A DNA stretch of 64,000 bases from Rhodobiaceae bacterium UBA7804 (lineage in GTDB: Bacteria > Pseudomonadota > Alphaproteobacteria > Parvibaculales > Parvibaculaceae). The stretch is from the NCBI GenBank assembly GCA_002480495.1, contig DLCG01000008.1, positions 87,620-151,619 of the forward strand. The letters run 5' to 3'. Below the pieces are notes generated by a model. It was not told the origin of the DNA. It did no database searches and saw nothing but the letters and a program-made list of their open reading frames with translations. Of this stretch, positions 35,363-43,526 are shown one piece after another. A program made the position numbers and the translations under genes. Each line of letters begins with the position of its first letter. The stretch's first letter is position 1.

Positions 35363-36391
35363 ATGCGTAGTACAAGTCGAAAGGTCATGGTCGCCGGTAT
35401 TGGTGGGGCTTCACTTGGCACAGAAATAGGCAAATGCCTCGCGCTGGCGGGAAACTACGAGGCTTTTGGGTGCGATATATCACCCACAGCGTACGGCCTC
35501 TATGATGGCTCCTTTAAAGAGACATTCAGAATCGACCGTGAGAACTATATCTCCGATGTCATCAATGCCTGCCACGCCTCCGGGGCGATCTGGCTGATTG
35601 CGGGAGGTGAGCAGCCGACGGCTCTCTTGTCTGCTGCGGAAGCGGAACTGGCTGACCACGGCATCGCACTTGTCGCTAACTCTCCGGAGATCGTGCGTCT
35701 ATTTTCAGACAAAGCCGAAACTTTCCGCAAACTTGGTGCAGCGGGCTTCCCTATTCCTCGAACACGGTTGGCCGATGGCACAGAGGCGATTTTCGCTGTC
35801 GGCTTGCCTTGCATAATAAAGCCGGCCACGGGCTCGGGCGGCAGCGCATCTGTTTTTTTTGCTGTTACAGCTGACGAAGCACACATTTATGCAGATTTCA
35901 TCCGACGAAGCGGGGGGGTTCCCATTGCGCAGGAGTATGTCGGTCTGGAAGAGGGAGAGTTTACTATCGGCGTTCTCTCTCTTCCCGACGGAAACCTCGC
36001 CGGGTCGATCGCACTTAAGCGAACGCTTGATGCAAAACTCTCTCTCTCCTATCGCGGGCGTGGAGGTGTTATATCCAGCGGCTATTCTCAGGGGTATATC
36101 GGAGATTATTGCTCGCTGCGCCAACAGGCCGAGCGCATTGCCGAAACAATCGGGAGCCGTGGCCCCATCAATATCCAGGGCAGAGTTCGCGACGGCGTAT
36201 TAATTCCCTTTGAGATAAACCCTCGCTTCTCCGCCTCCACCTACTTGCGTGCTTTGGCGGGGTTCAATGAAATTGATATTATGCTGCGCTTCCTGATCGG
36301 CGGCGAACGTCCCGGTTTGCTGGAGGTAAAATCAGGCTGGTACCTCCGGAGCCTGACGGAGACTTATGTTCCGGATGAGGGGCTGAAATGA
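35363..36391 (+). CDS. ATP-grasp domain protein (carbamoyl-phosphate synthase-like)
   Basis: The 342-residue protein has a Rossmann-like N-terminal part (VMVAGIGGASLGTEIGKCLALAG, about 8-30). An ATP-grasp fold follows: CIIKPATGSGGSASVFF (about 150-166), AQEYVGLEEGEFTIGV (hinge, about 190-205) and PFEINPRFSAST (metal-binding Glu and Asn, about 282-293). Such enzymes join a carboxylate to an amine via an acyl-phosphate; here the product could be a modified sugar or small peptide-like group. A GAGGA ribosome site supports the start. It overlaps the phosphatase-SDR fusion by ATGA, so the two products are probably made together. Confidence 0.82.
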   Translation: MRSTSRKVMVAGIGGASLGTEIGKCLALAGNYEAFGCDISPTAYGLYDGSFKETFRIDRENYISDVINACHASGAIWLIAGGEQPTALLSAAEAELADHGIALVANSPEIVRLFSDKAETFRKLGAAGFPIPRTRLADGTEAIFAVGLPCIIKPATGSGGSASVFFAVTADEAHIYADFIRRSGGVPIAQEYVGLEEGEFTIGVLSLPDGNLAGSIALKRTLDAKLSLSYRGRGGVISSGYSQGYIGDYCSLRQQAERIAETIGSRGPINIQGRVRDGVLIPFEINPRFSASTYLRALAGFNEIDIMLRFLIGGERPGLLEVKSGWYLRSLTETYVPDEGLK

Positions 36392-37629
36392 CCGTCAGAT
36401 GGATTACCCCTCTTCTCGGCACGGCGCCCGGTTCAGAAATTGCCGAGATCAGCGATGCTGTAATCGTGGACGTTCGAAACTTCGTCGACCGAGCAGGCAA
36501 CCTTCCTGATTCCATTGCCCCAAAGCTAATCGCTGGTTCGAACGCACTTCGCGAAGGCCGGAAGACGGTCATATGTTGTGATCACGGTATATCCCGAAGT
36601 AACGCCTTCGCTGCAGGTATATTAGCTCTCTTTGGAGGCATTTCAGTCAACGAAGCCCTGCATAAAGTCATAAACACGACGGGAGAAAGCGAAATCCGCC
36701 CCGATGTATTGGCGGCAGTTCGGCGAGCGCTTTCAGATATGCAAGCAGCGAAAACTAAGGAAGGCTCAGAAAGATGGCTGCTTACCGGTGGTAGCGGAGC
36801 TCTCGGAAGGCTGATCCAACGAACTGTGCCAAGCGACCTAGAGCTGCTTGCACCCAGCCGAACTGAACTTGACCTGCTTGCAGGGAGCATGTCGTTAAGT
36901 CTTTATGCCGAGACCCACAATGTGAGCCGTATTCTTCACTTCGCTTCGCCCCGGGTCGGAAACACAAACAGGGCGATGGGCGAGGCTCTTACCATGTTGC
37001 GCACAGCGCTGGAAGCAGCTCGCTACCTCTCTGTGCCTGTCATCATCCCTTCTCGTTGGAACGTTTTTGCCGGCTACTACGACACGCTGATTGCTTCCGA
37101 GACCACCCCGGCACGGCCCGACGACATTCTCGGCGAAACGAAATTCTTATGCGAGTCGCTCGCCCTAGCATGGGAGTCCCAGAAGTTTGCATCAGTGACT
37201 GTACTTCGAAGTGGACTTGTTTTCGGAGACGAAATAGCCCCTCACTTTATGCGTGGATTCATCCGGAAAGCCAGGTCTGGAGAATTGCTGATGACTCATA
37301 GTTACGCCAATGGCTCACCAGCACTCGATCTCATGGCGTCAGACGATTGGGCTCGTGCCTTCTGGAGCCTTGCCCGATCCGGACTAACCGGGCTTTTTCA
37401 AGCTGGCGGGGGCGACCTTCTTAGCACGCGGCAAATTGCGGAAATGGCGGTCGCCGCCGAAGGGCGAGGATGCCAAATCGAGGAACTTCGTGTAGAAGGC
37501 AAGGCTGCCAATGTTAAGCTCGACTTTACTAAGTTGAGAGATGCGGTCGGCTGGAGCCCTTCTCGTCCTTCATTCGAAGCGTTGGGCAGCTTTCTTTCGC
37601 ACGCCCGCACAGTCAAACTTTTTCCCTGA
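36388..37629 (+). CDS. Dual-specificity-phosphatase-like / SDR epimerase fusion
   Basis: The 413-residue protein combines two modules. Residues 1-120 look like a cysteine phosphatase: VICCDHGISRSNAFAAG carries a complete CX5R loop (Cys64 to Arg70), with Asp28 or Asp34 upstream as a possible acid. Residues 128-413 are an extended SDR/RmlD-like domain with the NAD(P) loop LLTGGSGALGR (131-141), LHFASPRVGNT, and VLRSGLVFGDEI. The catalytic tyrosine of the YxxxK motif is replaced: the residue four before Lys252 is Leu248. The SDR half may therefore bind a nucleotide-sugar without normal redox chemistry. It is coupled to the ATP-grasp gene upstream, and a methyltransferase gene follows after 13 bases. 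Confidence 0.8.
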   Translation: MTVRWITPLLGTAPGSEIAEISDAVIVDVRNFVDRAGNLPDSIAPKLIAGSNALREGRKTVICCDHGISRSNAFAAGILALFGGISVNEALHKVINTTGESEIRPDVLAAVRRALSDMQAAKTKEGSERWLLTGGSGALGRLIQRTVPSDLELLAPSRTELDLLAGSMSLSLYAETHNVSRILHFASPRVGNTNRAMGEALTMLRTALEAARYLSVPVIIPSRWNVFAGYYDTLIASETTPARPDDILGETKFLCESLALAWESQKFASVTVLRSGLVFGDEIAPHFMRGFIRKARSGELLMTHSYANGSPALDLMASDDWARAFWSLARSGLTGLFQAGGGDLLSTRQIAEMAVAAEGRGCQIEELRVEGKAANVKLDFTKLRDAVGWSPSRPSFEALGSFLSHARTVKLFP

Positions 37630-37642
37630 GAACGGGTCGATC

Positions 37643-38428
37643 ATGAATACGGACGAAAAAGCACGACAAGAAACGTTTATGTGGTCACGCACCACCTTTC
37701 ATAGCGAGTACAATCGATATCTCGCTCAATTCAAAGTCGAATCTTGTATAGAAAACATTCGTGGTAATTCATTGCTTGATCTCGCATGTGGCGACGGTCT
37801 CATGACGGGGATGTTTGCGCAGAAGGTCCCCCGGGTAGTCGGTGTGGACGCAAACAGCAAGATACTTGCCGAAGCACGCAAGCGTCAGCCGGAAATCGAA
37901 TTCCATGAAAGCCTTGTTGAAGACCTCGATTTGAGCGAGAAATTCGATACGGTCACTATGCTCGACCTTCTTGAGCATGTCGTGGACCCGATTGCGTTAT
38001 TGAAGAAGGCTGCCAGCTTTCTTAATAACGACGGCGTCTTGATCGTTCACGTTCCTAACGCGCAAGCCATCAACCGCCGATTAGCGGTCCTTATGGGCAC
38101 ACTAGAGAACTGCGAAGAGCTGTCTCCCTTTGACATCAATGTAGCAGGTCATCGGCGATCTTATTCCCTGACATCACTGAAGGCAGACATCGCCGCAGCA
38201 GGACTGAAGTGCGAAAGCACCGGCGGGATCTTCTACAAAATTCTTTCCACGCCCCAGATGGACTGGTTTCTCAAGAACGGCCCGTGGGAAGAAGGTGGAT
38301 TCGGATGGGGGCGTGTCGGCGCGGAGAAAGCCAAAGATTGGCGCGCCGAGTTCTGCCGCGCTTCCTATGAGCTTGGCAAACAGCACCCGGAAGATTGCAA
38401 TGTCATTTATGCCTGCGTGACGAAGTAA
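37643..38428 (+). CDS. Class I SAM-dependent methyltransferase
   Basis: The 261-residue protein has the SAM-binding fold: LLDLACGDGLMTGMFA (about 43-58, motif I), VVGVDANSKILAEARKR (motif II) and VTMLDLLEHVVDPIALLKKA (about 104-123). The final third carries an unusual insert rich in Trp and Gly. It is likely a glycan or small-molecule O- or N-methyltransferase; the acceptor is unknown. The ATG at 37643 gives a start matching the family; upstream in-frame sequence overlaps the previous gene. Confidence 0.87.
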   Translation: MNTDEKARQETFMWSRTTFHSEYNRYLAQFKVESCIENIRGNSLLDLACGDGLMTGMFAQKVPRVVGVDANSKILAEARKRQPEIEFHESLVEDLDLSEKFDTVTMLDLLEHVVDPIALLKKAASFLNNDGVLIVHVPNAQAINRRLAVLMGTLENCEELSPFDINVAGHRRSYSLTSLKADIAAAGLKCESTGGIFYKILSTPQMDWFLKNGPWEEGGFGWGRVGAEKAKDWRAEFCRASYELGKQHPEDCNVIYACVTK

Positions 38429-38473
38429 GTTTCTGCCAACTAGTTCCCGCCAACATGGTCGAGCGATTTCACG

Positions 38474-39223
38474 ATGAATCCAGTCGAGACTTTTAAAAAG
38501 CAGATCAACAACAACATCAAACGTCTAGGCGAGGATAAGGACGTTCAGGGCCTCTCGCGTGTCTGGTCGCGAGAAACAAATCGCAACGGCTATACCTATA
38601 ATTTCTCGTGGATGGGGCGCCCGATCATTCAGTACCCGCAGGACATCGTGGCTATGCAGGAATTGATCTGGTTGACGCAGCCGGATTTGATTATCGAAAC
38701 AGGGATTGCCCATGGCGGGTCACTGATTTTCTCCGCGTCAATGCTGGAGTTGAATGCCGCCTGCGGAGGCAAGAAGAATGCTCGAGTGCTGGGCGTTGAT
38801 ATCGATATCCGCGAACACAACAGAGCTGCTATCGAGGCACATCCTCTCGCCCGCCGCATCGACATGATTCAAGGGTCGAGCATTGCTCCCGAAATCGTTG
38901 CTCAAGTCAAAGAGGCCGCTAAAGGGCAAGAAAGCATCTTGGTTATTCTCGATTCAAACCACACTCATGATCACGTGCTTGCCGAACTTGAAGCGTATGC
39001 GCCGCTCGTCACGCCCGGTAATTACTGCGTCGTCTTCGATACACTGATCGAAGACATGCCGGCGGAGTTTTTTCCGGACCGTCCGTGGGGGCCGGGTGAT
39101 AATCCCAAGACTGCCGTCTGGGAGTATCTCAAATCGCATTCAGAGTTTGAAGTCGACCAAAGTATTCCGCACAAGCTGCTGATTACGGTAGCGCCGGACG
39201 GCTACCTAAAGCGCGTCAGCTAA
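38474..39223 (+). CDS. CmcI-family (cephalosporin hydroxylase / rhamnosyl O-methyltransferase) protein
   Basis: The 249-residue protein belongs to the CmcI fold group. Hallmarks are the N-terminal FSWMGRPIIQYPQDIVAMQELI, the SAM-site-like DLIIETGIAHGGSLIFSA (about 74-91), VLGVDIDIREHNR and LVILDSNHTHDHVLAELEAY (about 155-174, metal-binding His/Asp). Known members methylate sugars or hydroxylate beta-lactams; in a glycan cluster, sugar O-methylation is the likely role. Its 3' end overlaps the convergent C-methyltransferase gene by 8 bases. Confidence 0.85.
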   Translation: MNPVETFKKQINNNIKRLGEDKDVQGLSRVWSRETNRNGYTYNFSWMGRPIIQYPQDIVAMQELIWLTQPDLIIETGIAHGGSLIFSASMLELNAACGGKKNARVLGVDIDIREHNRAAIEAHPLARRIDMIQGSSIAPEIVAQVKEAAKGQESILVILDSNHTHDHVLAELEAYAPLVTPGNYCVVFDTLIEDMPAEFFPDRPWGPGDNPKTAVWEYLKSHSEFEVDQSIPHKLLITVAPDGYLKRVS

Positions 39224-40442
39224 TCCTCAATTCCGGCACCGCCGTCACAAACCGCGCTCCCCAGCCTCGTGCATGATCGAGTTGGCGCATAACCTCATCG
39301 CGAATATTCCACGGCAAGATCACGATGATATTCGGCCTGTCAGCTTCAAGATGCACTTCGTCGACGATCGGAATGCGGCTCCCCGGCATATGTTTACCCT
39401 GCTTGGCGGCCGCCCGATCCACGACATAGGGTATGAGATCGGGCCTTATCCCCGCAAAATTCATCAGCGTGTTGCCCTTGGCCGCAGCCCCGTAGGCGCC
39501 AACCTTCAATCCCTTGCGTTTAGCTTCAATGAGAAAGTGGACGAAGTCGTCCTTCACCTTCTCTGCCTTCGCCTGGAACCCCTCATAGAAAGCGAGGCTT
39601 TCAATTCCCGCCTCGGTTTCCGCTTTCTGCAGTGCCCTCAGGCGGTCGCTAGGCGGGTGTTTTCCTGTGTCTTTCCGCTGCGCATAGACGCGGAGGCTTC
39701 CTCCATGCGTCGGCAGCTCTTCAACGTCGAACACGGTGAGACCGTTCGCCGCGAAAATGCGCGAGACGGCAGTCAAAGAGAGGTAGGAATAGTGCTCGTG
39801 ATAGATGGTGTCGAACTGGTTCTGACGCACGAGGTTGAGAAGGTGCGGGAATTCGAAAGTCGAAACGCCTTCAGGCTTAAGCAAACGGGCGAAGCCTGAA
39901 ACAAAGTCGTTGATGTCCGGCACATGGGCGAGAACATTGTTGGCAGCCGTAAGGTCGGCCTGCTTGCCTGCATCGGCTAGCTCCGATGCGAGTTCTACCC
40001 CAAAGAAGCGCTCGACGATCTCGATCCCCTTTTCGCGAGCTGCGGCAGCAGTACTTGCCGTTGGCTCCACGCCATAACAAGGAACGCCAGCGGCCTTCAC
40101 ATATTGAAGCAGGTAGCCGTCATTCGCGGCAACTTCGACCACCAAGCTCTCAGCGCTCAGGCCAAACCGCTCAATCATCGCATCGACATAAGCGTGTGAG
40201 TGGGCGAGCCAGCCTGAGGAAGTCGAACTGAAATAGGCGTAGTCATGAGCGAAAAGCTCTTCGCGGCCTGCATGATCGTCCGTCTGAACAAGCCAGCAGT
40301 TCGTGCAAACGAGCACGCGCAGCGGATACCAGACTTCCGGCCTTCCCAGTGCTTCTCGCGTCAGATAGGCATTTGAGGGCGGCGACGCACCCAGATCTAC
40401 GAACGTCTTCTCAAGCGGCGTTCCGCAATGACGGCACTTCAC
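39216..40442 (-). CDS. SAM-dependent sugar C-methyltransferase-like protein
   Basis: The 408-residue protein has the three-part layout of TylC3-type sugar C-methyltransferases. First comes an N-terminal zinc knuckle (CRHCGTPLEKTFVDLGASPPSNAYL with a later VCTNCW). The SAM domain follows (VVEVAANDGYLLQYV, about 102-116; PEGVSTFEFPHLLNLV; FDTIYHEHYSYLSL). The C-terminal domain has VGAYGAAAKGNTLMNF. In known pathways such enzymes add a methyl to C3 of a keto-deoxysugar. It is the last of four minus-strand genes beginning with rfbF, so a CDP-linked keto-sugar is the likely substrate. Confidence 0.86.
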   Translation of the reverse strand: MKCRHCGTPLEKTFVDLGASPPSNAYLTREALGRPEVWYPLRVLVCTNCWLVQTDDHAGREELFAHDYAYFSSTSSGWLAHSHAYVDAMIERFGLSAESLVVEVAANDGYLLQYVKAAGVPCYGVEPTASTAAAAREKGIEIVERFFGVELASELADAGKQADLTAANNVLAHVPDINDFVSGFARLLKPEGVSTFEFPHLLNLVRQNQFDTIYHEHYSYLSLTAVSRIFAANGLTVFDVEELPTHGGSLRVYAQRKDTGKHPPSDRLRALQKAETEAGIESLAFYEGFQAKAEKVKDDFVHFLIEAKRKGLKVGAYGAAAKGNTLMNFAGIRPDLIPYVVDRAAAKQGKHMPGSRIPIVDEVHLEADRPNIIVILPWNIRDEVMRQLDHARGWGARFVTAVPELRIS

Positions 40443-40451
40443 GACACTACC

Positions 40452-41003
40452 TCAATCATTCGGGCCGCCGAGCAGCGGGTGGTTCAAGTCCCGTTCCGAG
40501 CGATCACCGATCGGGAGCGGCCAATCAATGCCGATTACCGGATCATCCGCCCTGACGCCGCCTTCCGCGTCCGGAGCGAAGGGCGCTGAATGAACGTAGA
40601 ACATCTCCACATTGTCTGTCAGCGTCTGAAACCCATGGGCGAAGCCCGGAGGAATGAGCAGGCTCGTTGCGTTTTCATTGGAGAGCTGTTCGCCATGCCA
40701 GCGCAAATAGGTAGGCGAGTCCGGCCGCAGGTCAACCGCAACATCATAGACCTCCCCAGCGAGGCAGGTGACGAGCTTAGCCTCCTCATGAGGGGGGTGC
40801 TGGAAATGCATGCCCCTTACGGTTCCCTTCCGCGCCGTGAAAGTCCGGTTCATCTGCGCGACGGACCAAAGCCAGCCTGCATCGCGCAATTCCTCGGCAC
40901 AGAAAAGGCGTTCGAGCCATCCTCGTTCGTCGCCCATGCGCTTTCTTTTCAGCGCGACGACGCCTTCGAGCGAGGCCCGCACGATATCGAAGCGGGCGGT
41001 CAT
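40452..41003 (-). CDS. RmlC-like 3,5-epimerase of a deoxysugar pathway
   Basis: The 183-residue cupin matches dTDP-4-dehydrorhamnose 3,5-epimerase. VRGMHFQHPPHEEAKLV carries the catalytic His, and YDVAVDLRPDSPTYLRWHG, LLIPPGFAHGFQTL and FYVHSAPFAPDAEGGVRADDP follow in family order. No rmlA, rmlB or rmlD lies in the window; instead it sits between rfbG and the C-methyltransferase gene. This suggests it acts on a CDP-4-keto-6-deoxyhexose. It overlaps rfbG by 4 bases. Confidence 0.88.
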   Translation of the reverse strand: MTARFDIVRASLEGVVALKRKRMGDERGWLERLFCAEELRDAGWLWSVAQMNRTFTARKGTVRGMHFQHPPHEEAKLVTCLAGEVYDVAVDLRPDSPTYLRWHGEQLSNENATSLLIPPGFAHGFQTLTDNVEMFYVHSAPFAPDAEGGVRADDPVIGIDWPLPIGDRSERDLNHPLLGGPND

Positions 41004-42085
41004 GCCCCCCCGCCTCGGTAGAGATTTTCATAAGCGGCGATCTGAGCAAGTGTGCGCCCGCGCATATCCTCGCCGGAATTGAGCGCCCGGTACCACTCGG
41101 CTAGCCAGGACACACAAGGCGCGCCGGCGAGTTGATCCCGCCAGCCAAGAACGGCGCGCGCCTTCCTGCTATCGATTTCAAGCGTCATCATTTCGCGCGG
41201 GCCCGGATCGTTCGCCGGCTCCCACCTACCCTTCGCGCCCAATGCAGACTGCACGGCATTCGCGAGTTCGGCCACCGTCAGCGGGGGCGCATCGTGAGGT
41301 GGACCGAAATTGAGAGCAGCGGGAAGCGGAACCTGGTCGGTCAACCCCCGCGCATAGGTGAAGTAGCCGCAGAGGCAATCCAGCACATGCTGCCACGGCC
41401 GCGCGGCAGCGGGATTGCGAAGCATGAGAGGCTTTCCAGCCTTCAATGCGCGCCAGATGTCGGGCACGAGCCTGTCTTCGGAGAAATCCCCACCGCCGAT
41501 GACATTGCCGCCCCGCGCTGTCGCGACCCGCACCCCGCGCTCCTCGAAGAAGGACCGGGCATAAGACGAGGTCACGATTTCAGCGGCGGCCTTGGAGGCC
41601 GCATAAGGATCATGCCCACCTAGCGGATCCTCCTCCTTGAAGGAAATCCCCTGTTCGGCATTCTCGTAAACCTTGTCAGTCGTCACGACGAGAACAGACT
41701 GCAGCTCCTCCTGATGACGCAATGCGTCGAGAAGGTGGACAGTGCCCATCACATTCGCATCGAAGGTACCGACAGGATCTGCATAGGAGCGCCGCACGAG
41801 AGGTTGAGCGGCCATATGAAGAACGATCTCGGGCCTCGCCTCGCTCACCACCTGGCGGACGGCGTCGGCATCACGCAGGTCGCCGAAGTGGGACCGGACC
41901 ACCGTTTGAATGTCAGCGAGCTCGAAAAGGTTCGGATCGGTCTCCGGGGCAAGCGAAAAGCCCGTTACCTCTGCCCCCATCGCAGAGAGCCAGAGCGAGG
42001 CCCACGCCCCCTTGAAGCCGCTATGGCCCGTCAGCAGGACGCGCTTGCCGCTCCAAAACGCCTTGTCGAGACCGTCGATCGCCAA
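41000..42085 (-). CDS. rfbG: CDP-glucose 4,6-dehydratase
   Basis: This 361-residue extended SDR converts CDP-glucose to CDP-4-keto-6-deoxyglucose. FWSGKRVLLTGHSGFKGAWASLWL (NAD loop GxxGxxG, about 10-33), MAAQPLVRRSYADPVGTFDANV, VVTTDKVYEN and DPYAASKAAAEIV (YxxxK intact) identify it. The start codon is TTG, placed directly after the TAG stop of rfbF with no gap; no ATG lies near the conserved N-terminus. Translation therefore probably depends on ribosomes finishing rfbF. Confidence 0.93.
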   Translation of the reverse strand: MAIDGLDKAFWSGKRVLLTGHSGFKGAWASLWLSAMGAEVTGFSLAPETDPNLFELADIQTVVRSHFGDLRDADAVRQVVSEARPEIVLHMAAQPLVRRSYADPVGTFDANVMGTVHLLDALRHQEELQSVLVVTTDKVYENAEQGISFKEEDPLGGHDPYAASKAAAEIVTSSYARSFFEERGVRVATARGGNVIGGGDFSEDRLVPDIWRALKAGKPLMLRNPAAARPWQHVLDCLCGYFTYARGLTDQVPLPAALNFGPPHDAPPLTVAELANAVQSALGAKGRWEPANDPGPREMMTLEIDSRKARAVLGWRDQLAGAPCVSWLAEWYRALNSGEDMRGRTLAQIAAYENLYRGGGA

Positions 42086-42865
42086 CTAGTCCCTCCAGAC
42101 CTTCCAGGGCGCCTTGCCGGTGGCCCACAGCTCCTCAAGGTAGTTCTTTTCCCGCAGCGTATCCATCGGCTGCCAGAAGCCGCCATGCTTGAAGCTCATC
42201 AACTCTCCATCGGCGGCAAGTTGCATCAGGGGTTCGGCCTCGAAAGGCGTCTTGTCCCCCTCGATACGATCGAGAACATCCGGCTGAAGCGCAAAGAACC
42301 CGCCATTGATCCAGGCGTTGTCTCCCGGCGGCTTCTCGATGAAGCGGCGCACCTGATTACCTTCGAGTTCAAGCGCGCCGTAGCGCCCCGGCGGAATGAC
42401 GCTTGTCAGCGTTGCCTGTTTGCCATGCTTCCGGTGGAAGTCCAGCAGCGCACCGATATCGACATTCGCAACACCATCACCATAGGTCATGAAGAAGGTT
42501 TCATCCGGCTCCAGATAATCGCGAACACGTTTGATGCGTCCTCCGGTCATGGTTTCCTGTCCCGTATCGACCAGCGTGACGCGCCATGGCTCGCTCGCTT
42601 TCTGGTGATAGGTGATCTCGTGGTTCGCCATGTCGACCGTCACATCCGACGAGTGCAGGACGTAATTGGCGAAGTATTCCTTGATCATGTAACCGCGATA
42701 ACCGACGCAGATGACGAAGTCGTTGAACCCGAAATGAGTATAGATCTTCATGATGTGCCAAAGGATCGGCCGCCCGCCGATTTCGATCATCGGCTTCGGC
42801 CGAAGCTGGCTTTCCTCGGAGATGCGCGTACCAAGCCCCCCGGCCAGTATCACCACCTTGGTCAT
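42086..42865 (-). CDS. rfbF: Glucose-1-phosphate cytidylyltransferase
   Basis: This 259-residue enzyme makes CDP-glucose from CTP and glucose-1-phosphate. KVVILAGGLGTRISEESQLRPKPMIEIGGRPILWHIM at the start is the nucleotide-binding and substrate signature of this family. FFMTYGDGVANVDI (about 128-141) and FIEKPPGDNAWINGGFFALQPDVLD follow. It begins the four-gene CDP-sugar set and lies 13 bases after gmk on the same strand, so it may be transcribed from upstream housekeeping promoters. Confidence 0.95.
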   Translation of the reverse strand: MTKVVILAGGLGTRISEESQLRPKPMIEIGGRPILWHIMKIYTHFGFNDFVICVGYRGYMIKEYFANYVLHSSDVTVDMANHEITYHQKASEPWRVTLVDTGQETMTGGRIKRVRDYLEPDETFFMTYGDGVANVDIGALLDFHRKHGKQATLTSVIPPGRYGALELEGNQVRRFIEKPPGDNAWINGGFFALQPDVLDRIEGDKTPFEAEPLMQLAADGELMSFKHGGFWQPMDTLREKNYLEELWATGKAPWKVWRD

Positions 42866-42878
42866 CTTGTCCCCCGGC

Positions 42879-43517
42879 CTAGCGCGCCTCGCGCAACTGT
42901 TTCACGAAGTTGGACAAGCCGATGAGCCGGCGGCGGCGCTGACGCTCGGCGACCAGGATCGCGCGCAGATCCTCGAAGGTCCTGTCCACATTCTCGTTGA
43001 TGATGACGTAATCATATTCCTGATAATGACTGATTTCGTCCAGCGCCTGCCCCATTCGGGATGCCACAACCTCCGCAGAGTCCTGCGCCCGGGTCATAAG
43101 GCGTTTTTCAAGCTCCTGAACCGAAGGCGGCAGGATGAAGACCTTCACAAGGTCTTCCGGAGCCGTCTCATCAAGCTGCTGCGTGCCTTGCCAGTCGATA
43201 TCGAAAAGGACATCCCGCCCACGCGCCAGAGCCTCCTCGACCGGCTTTCGCGGGGTGCCATAGTAATTGCCGAACACCTTGGCATGCTCCAGGAACTCCC
43301 CCCGGTTACGCATGATGCCGAAGTCTTCCGTACTCAGGAAAAAATAGTCCTTGCCGTCCTGCTCACCGGGACGCGGCCTGCGCGTCGTGGCGGAAACGGA
43401 CATTTCGATCTCGGAATCGCTTTCGAGCAGGCGGCGCGACAGCGTCGTCTTGCCCGCGCCGGAAGGCGAAGACAAAACGAGCATCAATCCGCGGCGGTGA
43501 ATGGCGATCCCGGTCAT
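42879..43517 (-). CDS. gmk: Guanylate kinase
   Basis: The 212-residue enzyme phosphorylates GMP to GDP. P-loop SSPSGAGKTTLSRRL (about 16-30), SVSATTRRPRPGEQDGKDYFF (GMP-binding) and GREFLEHAKVFGNYYGTP-type sequence are all present. The protein could start at ATG 43517 or 11 codons later at MLVLSSPSG; the longer form is annotated. It follows yicC with a 9-base gap, a common pairing. Confidence 0.96.
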   Translation of the reverse strand: MTGIAIHRRGLMLVLSSPSGAGKTTLSRRLLESDSEIEMSVSATTRRPRPGEQDGKDYFFLSTEDFGIMRNRGEFLEHAKVFGNYYGTPRKPVEEALARGRDVLFDIDWQGTQQLDETAPEDLVKVFILPPSVQELEKRLMTRAQDSAEVVASRMGQALDEISHYQEYDYVIINENVDRTFEDLRAILVAERQRRRRLIGLSNFVKQLREAR

Positions 43518-43526
43518 CTGTCGGCG

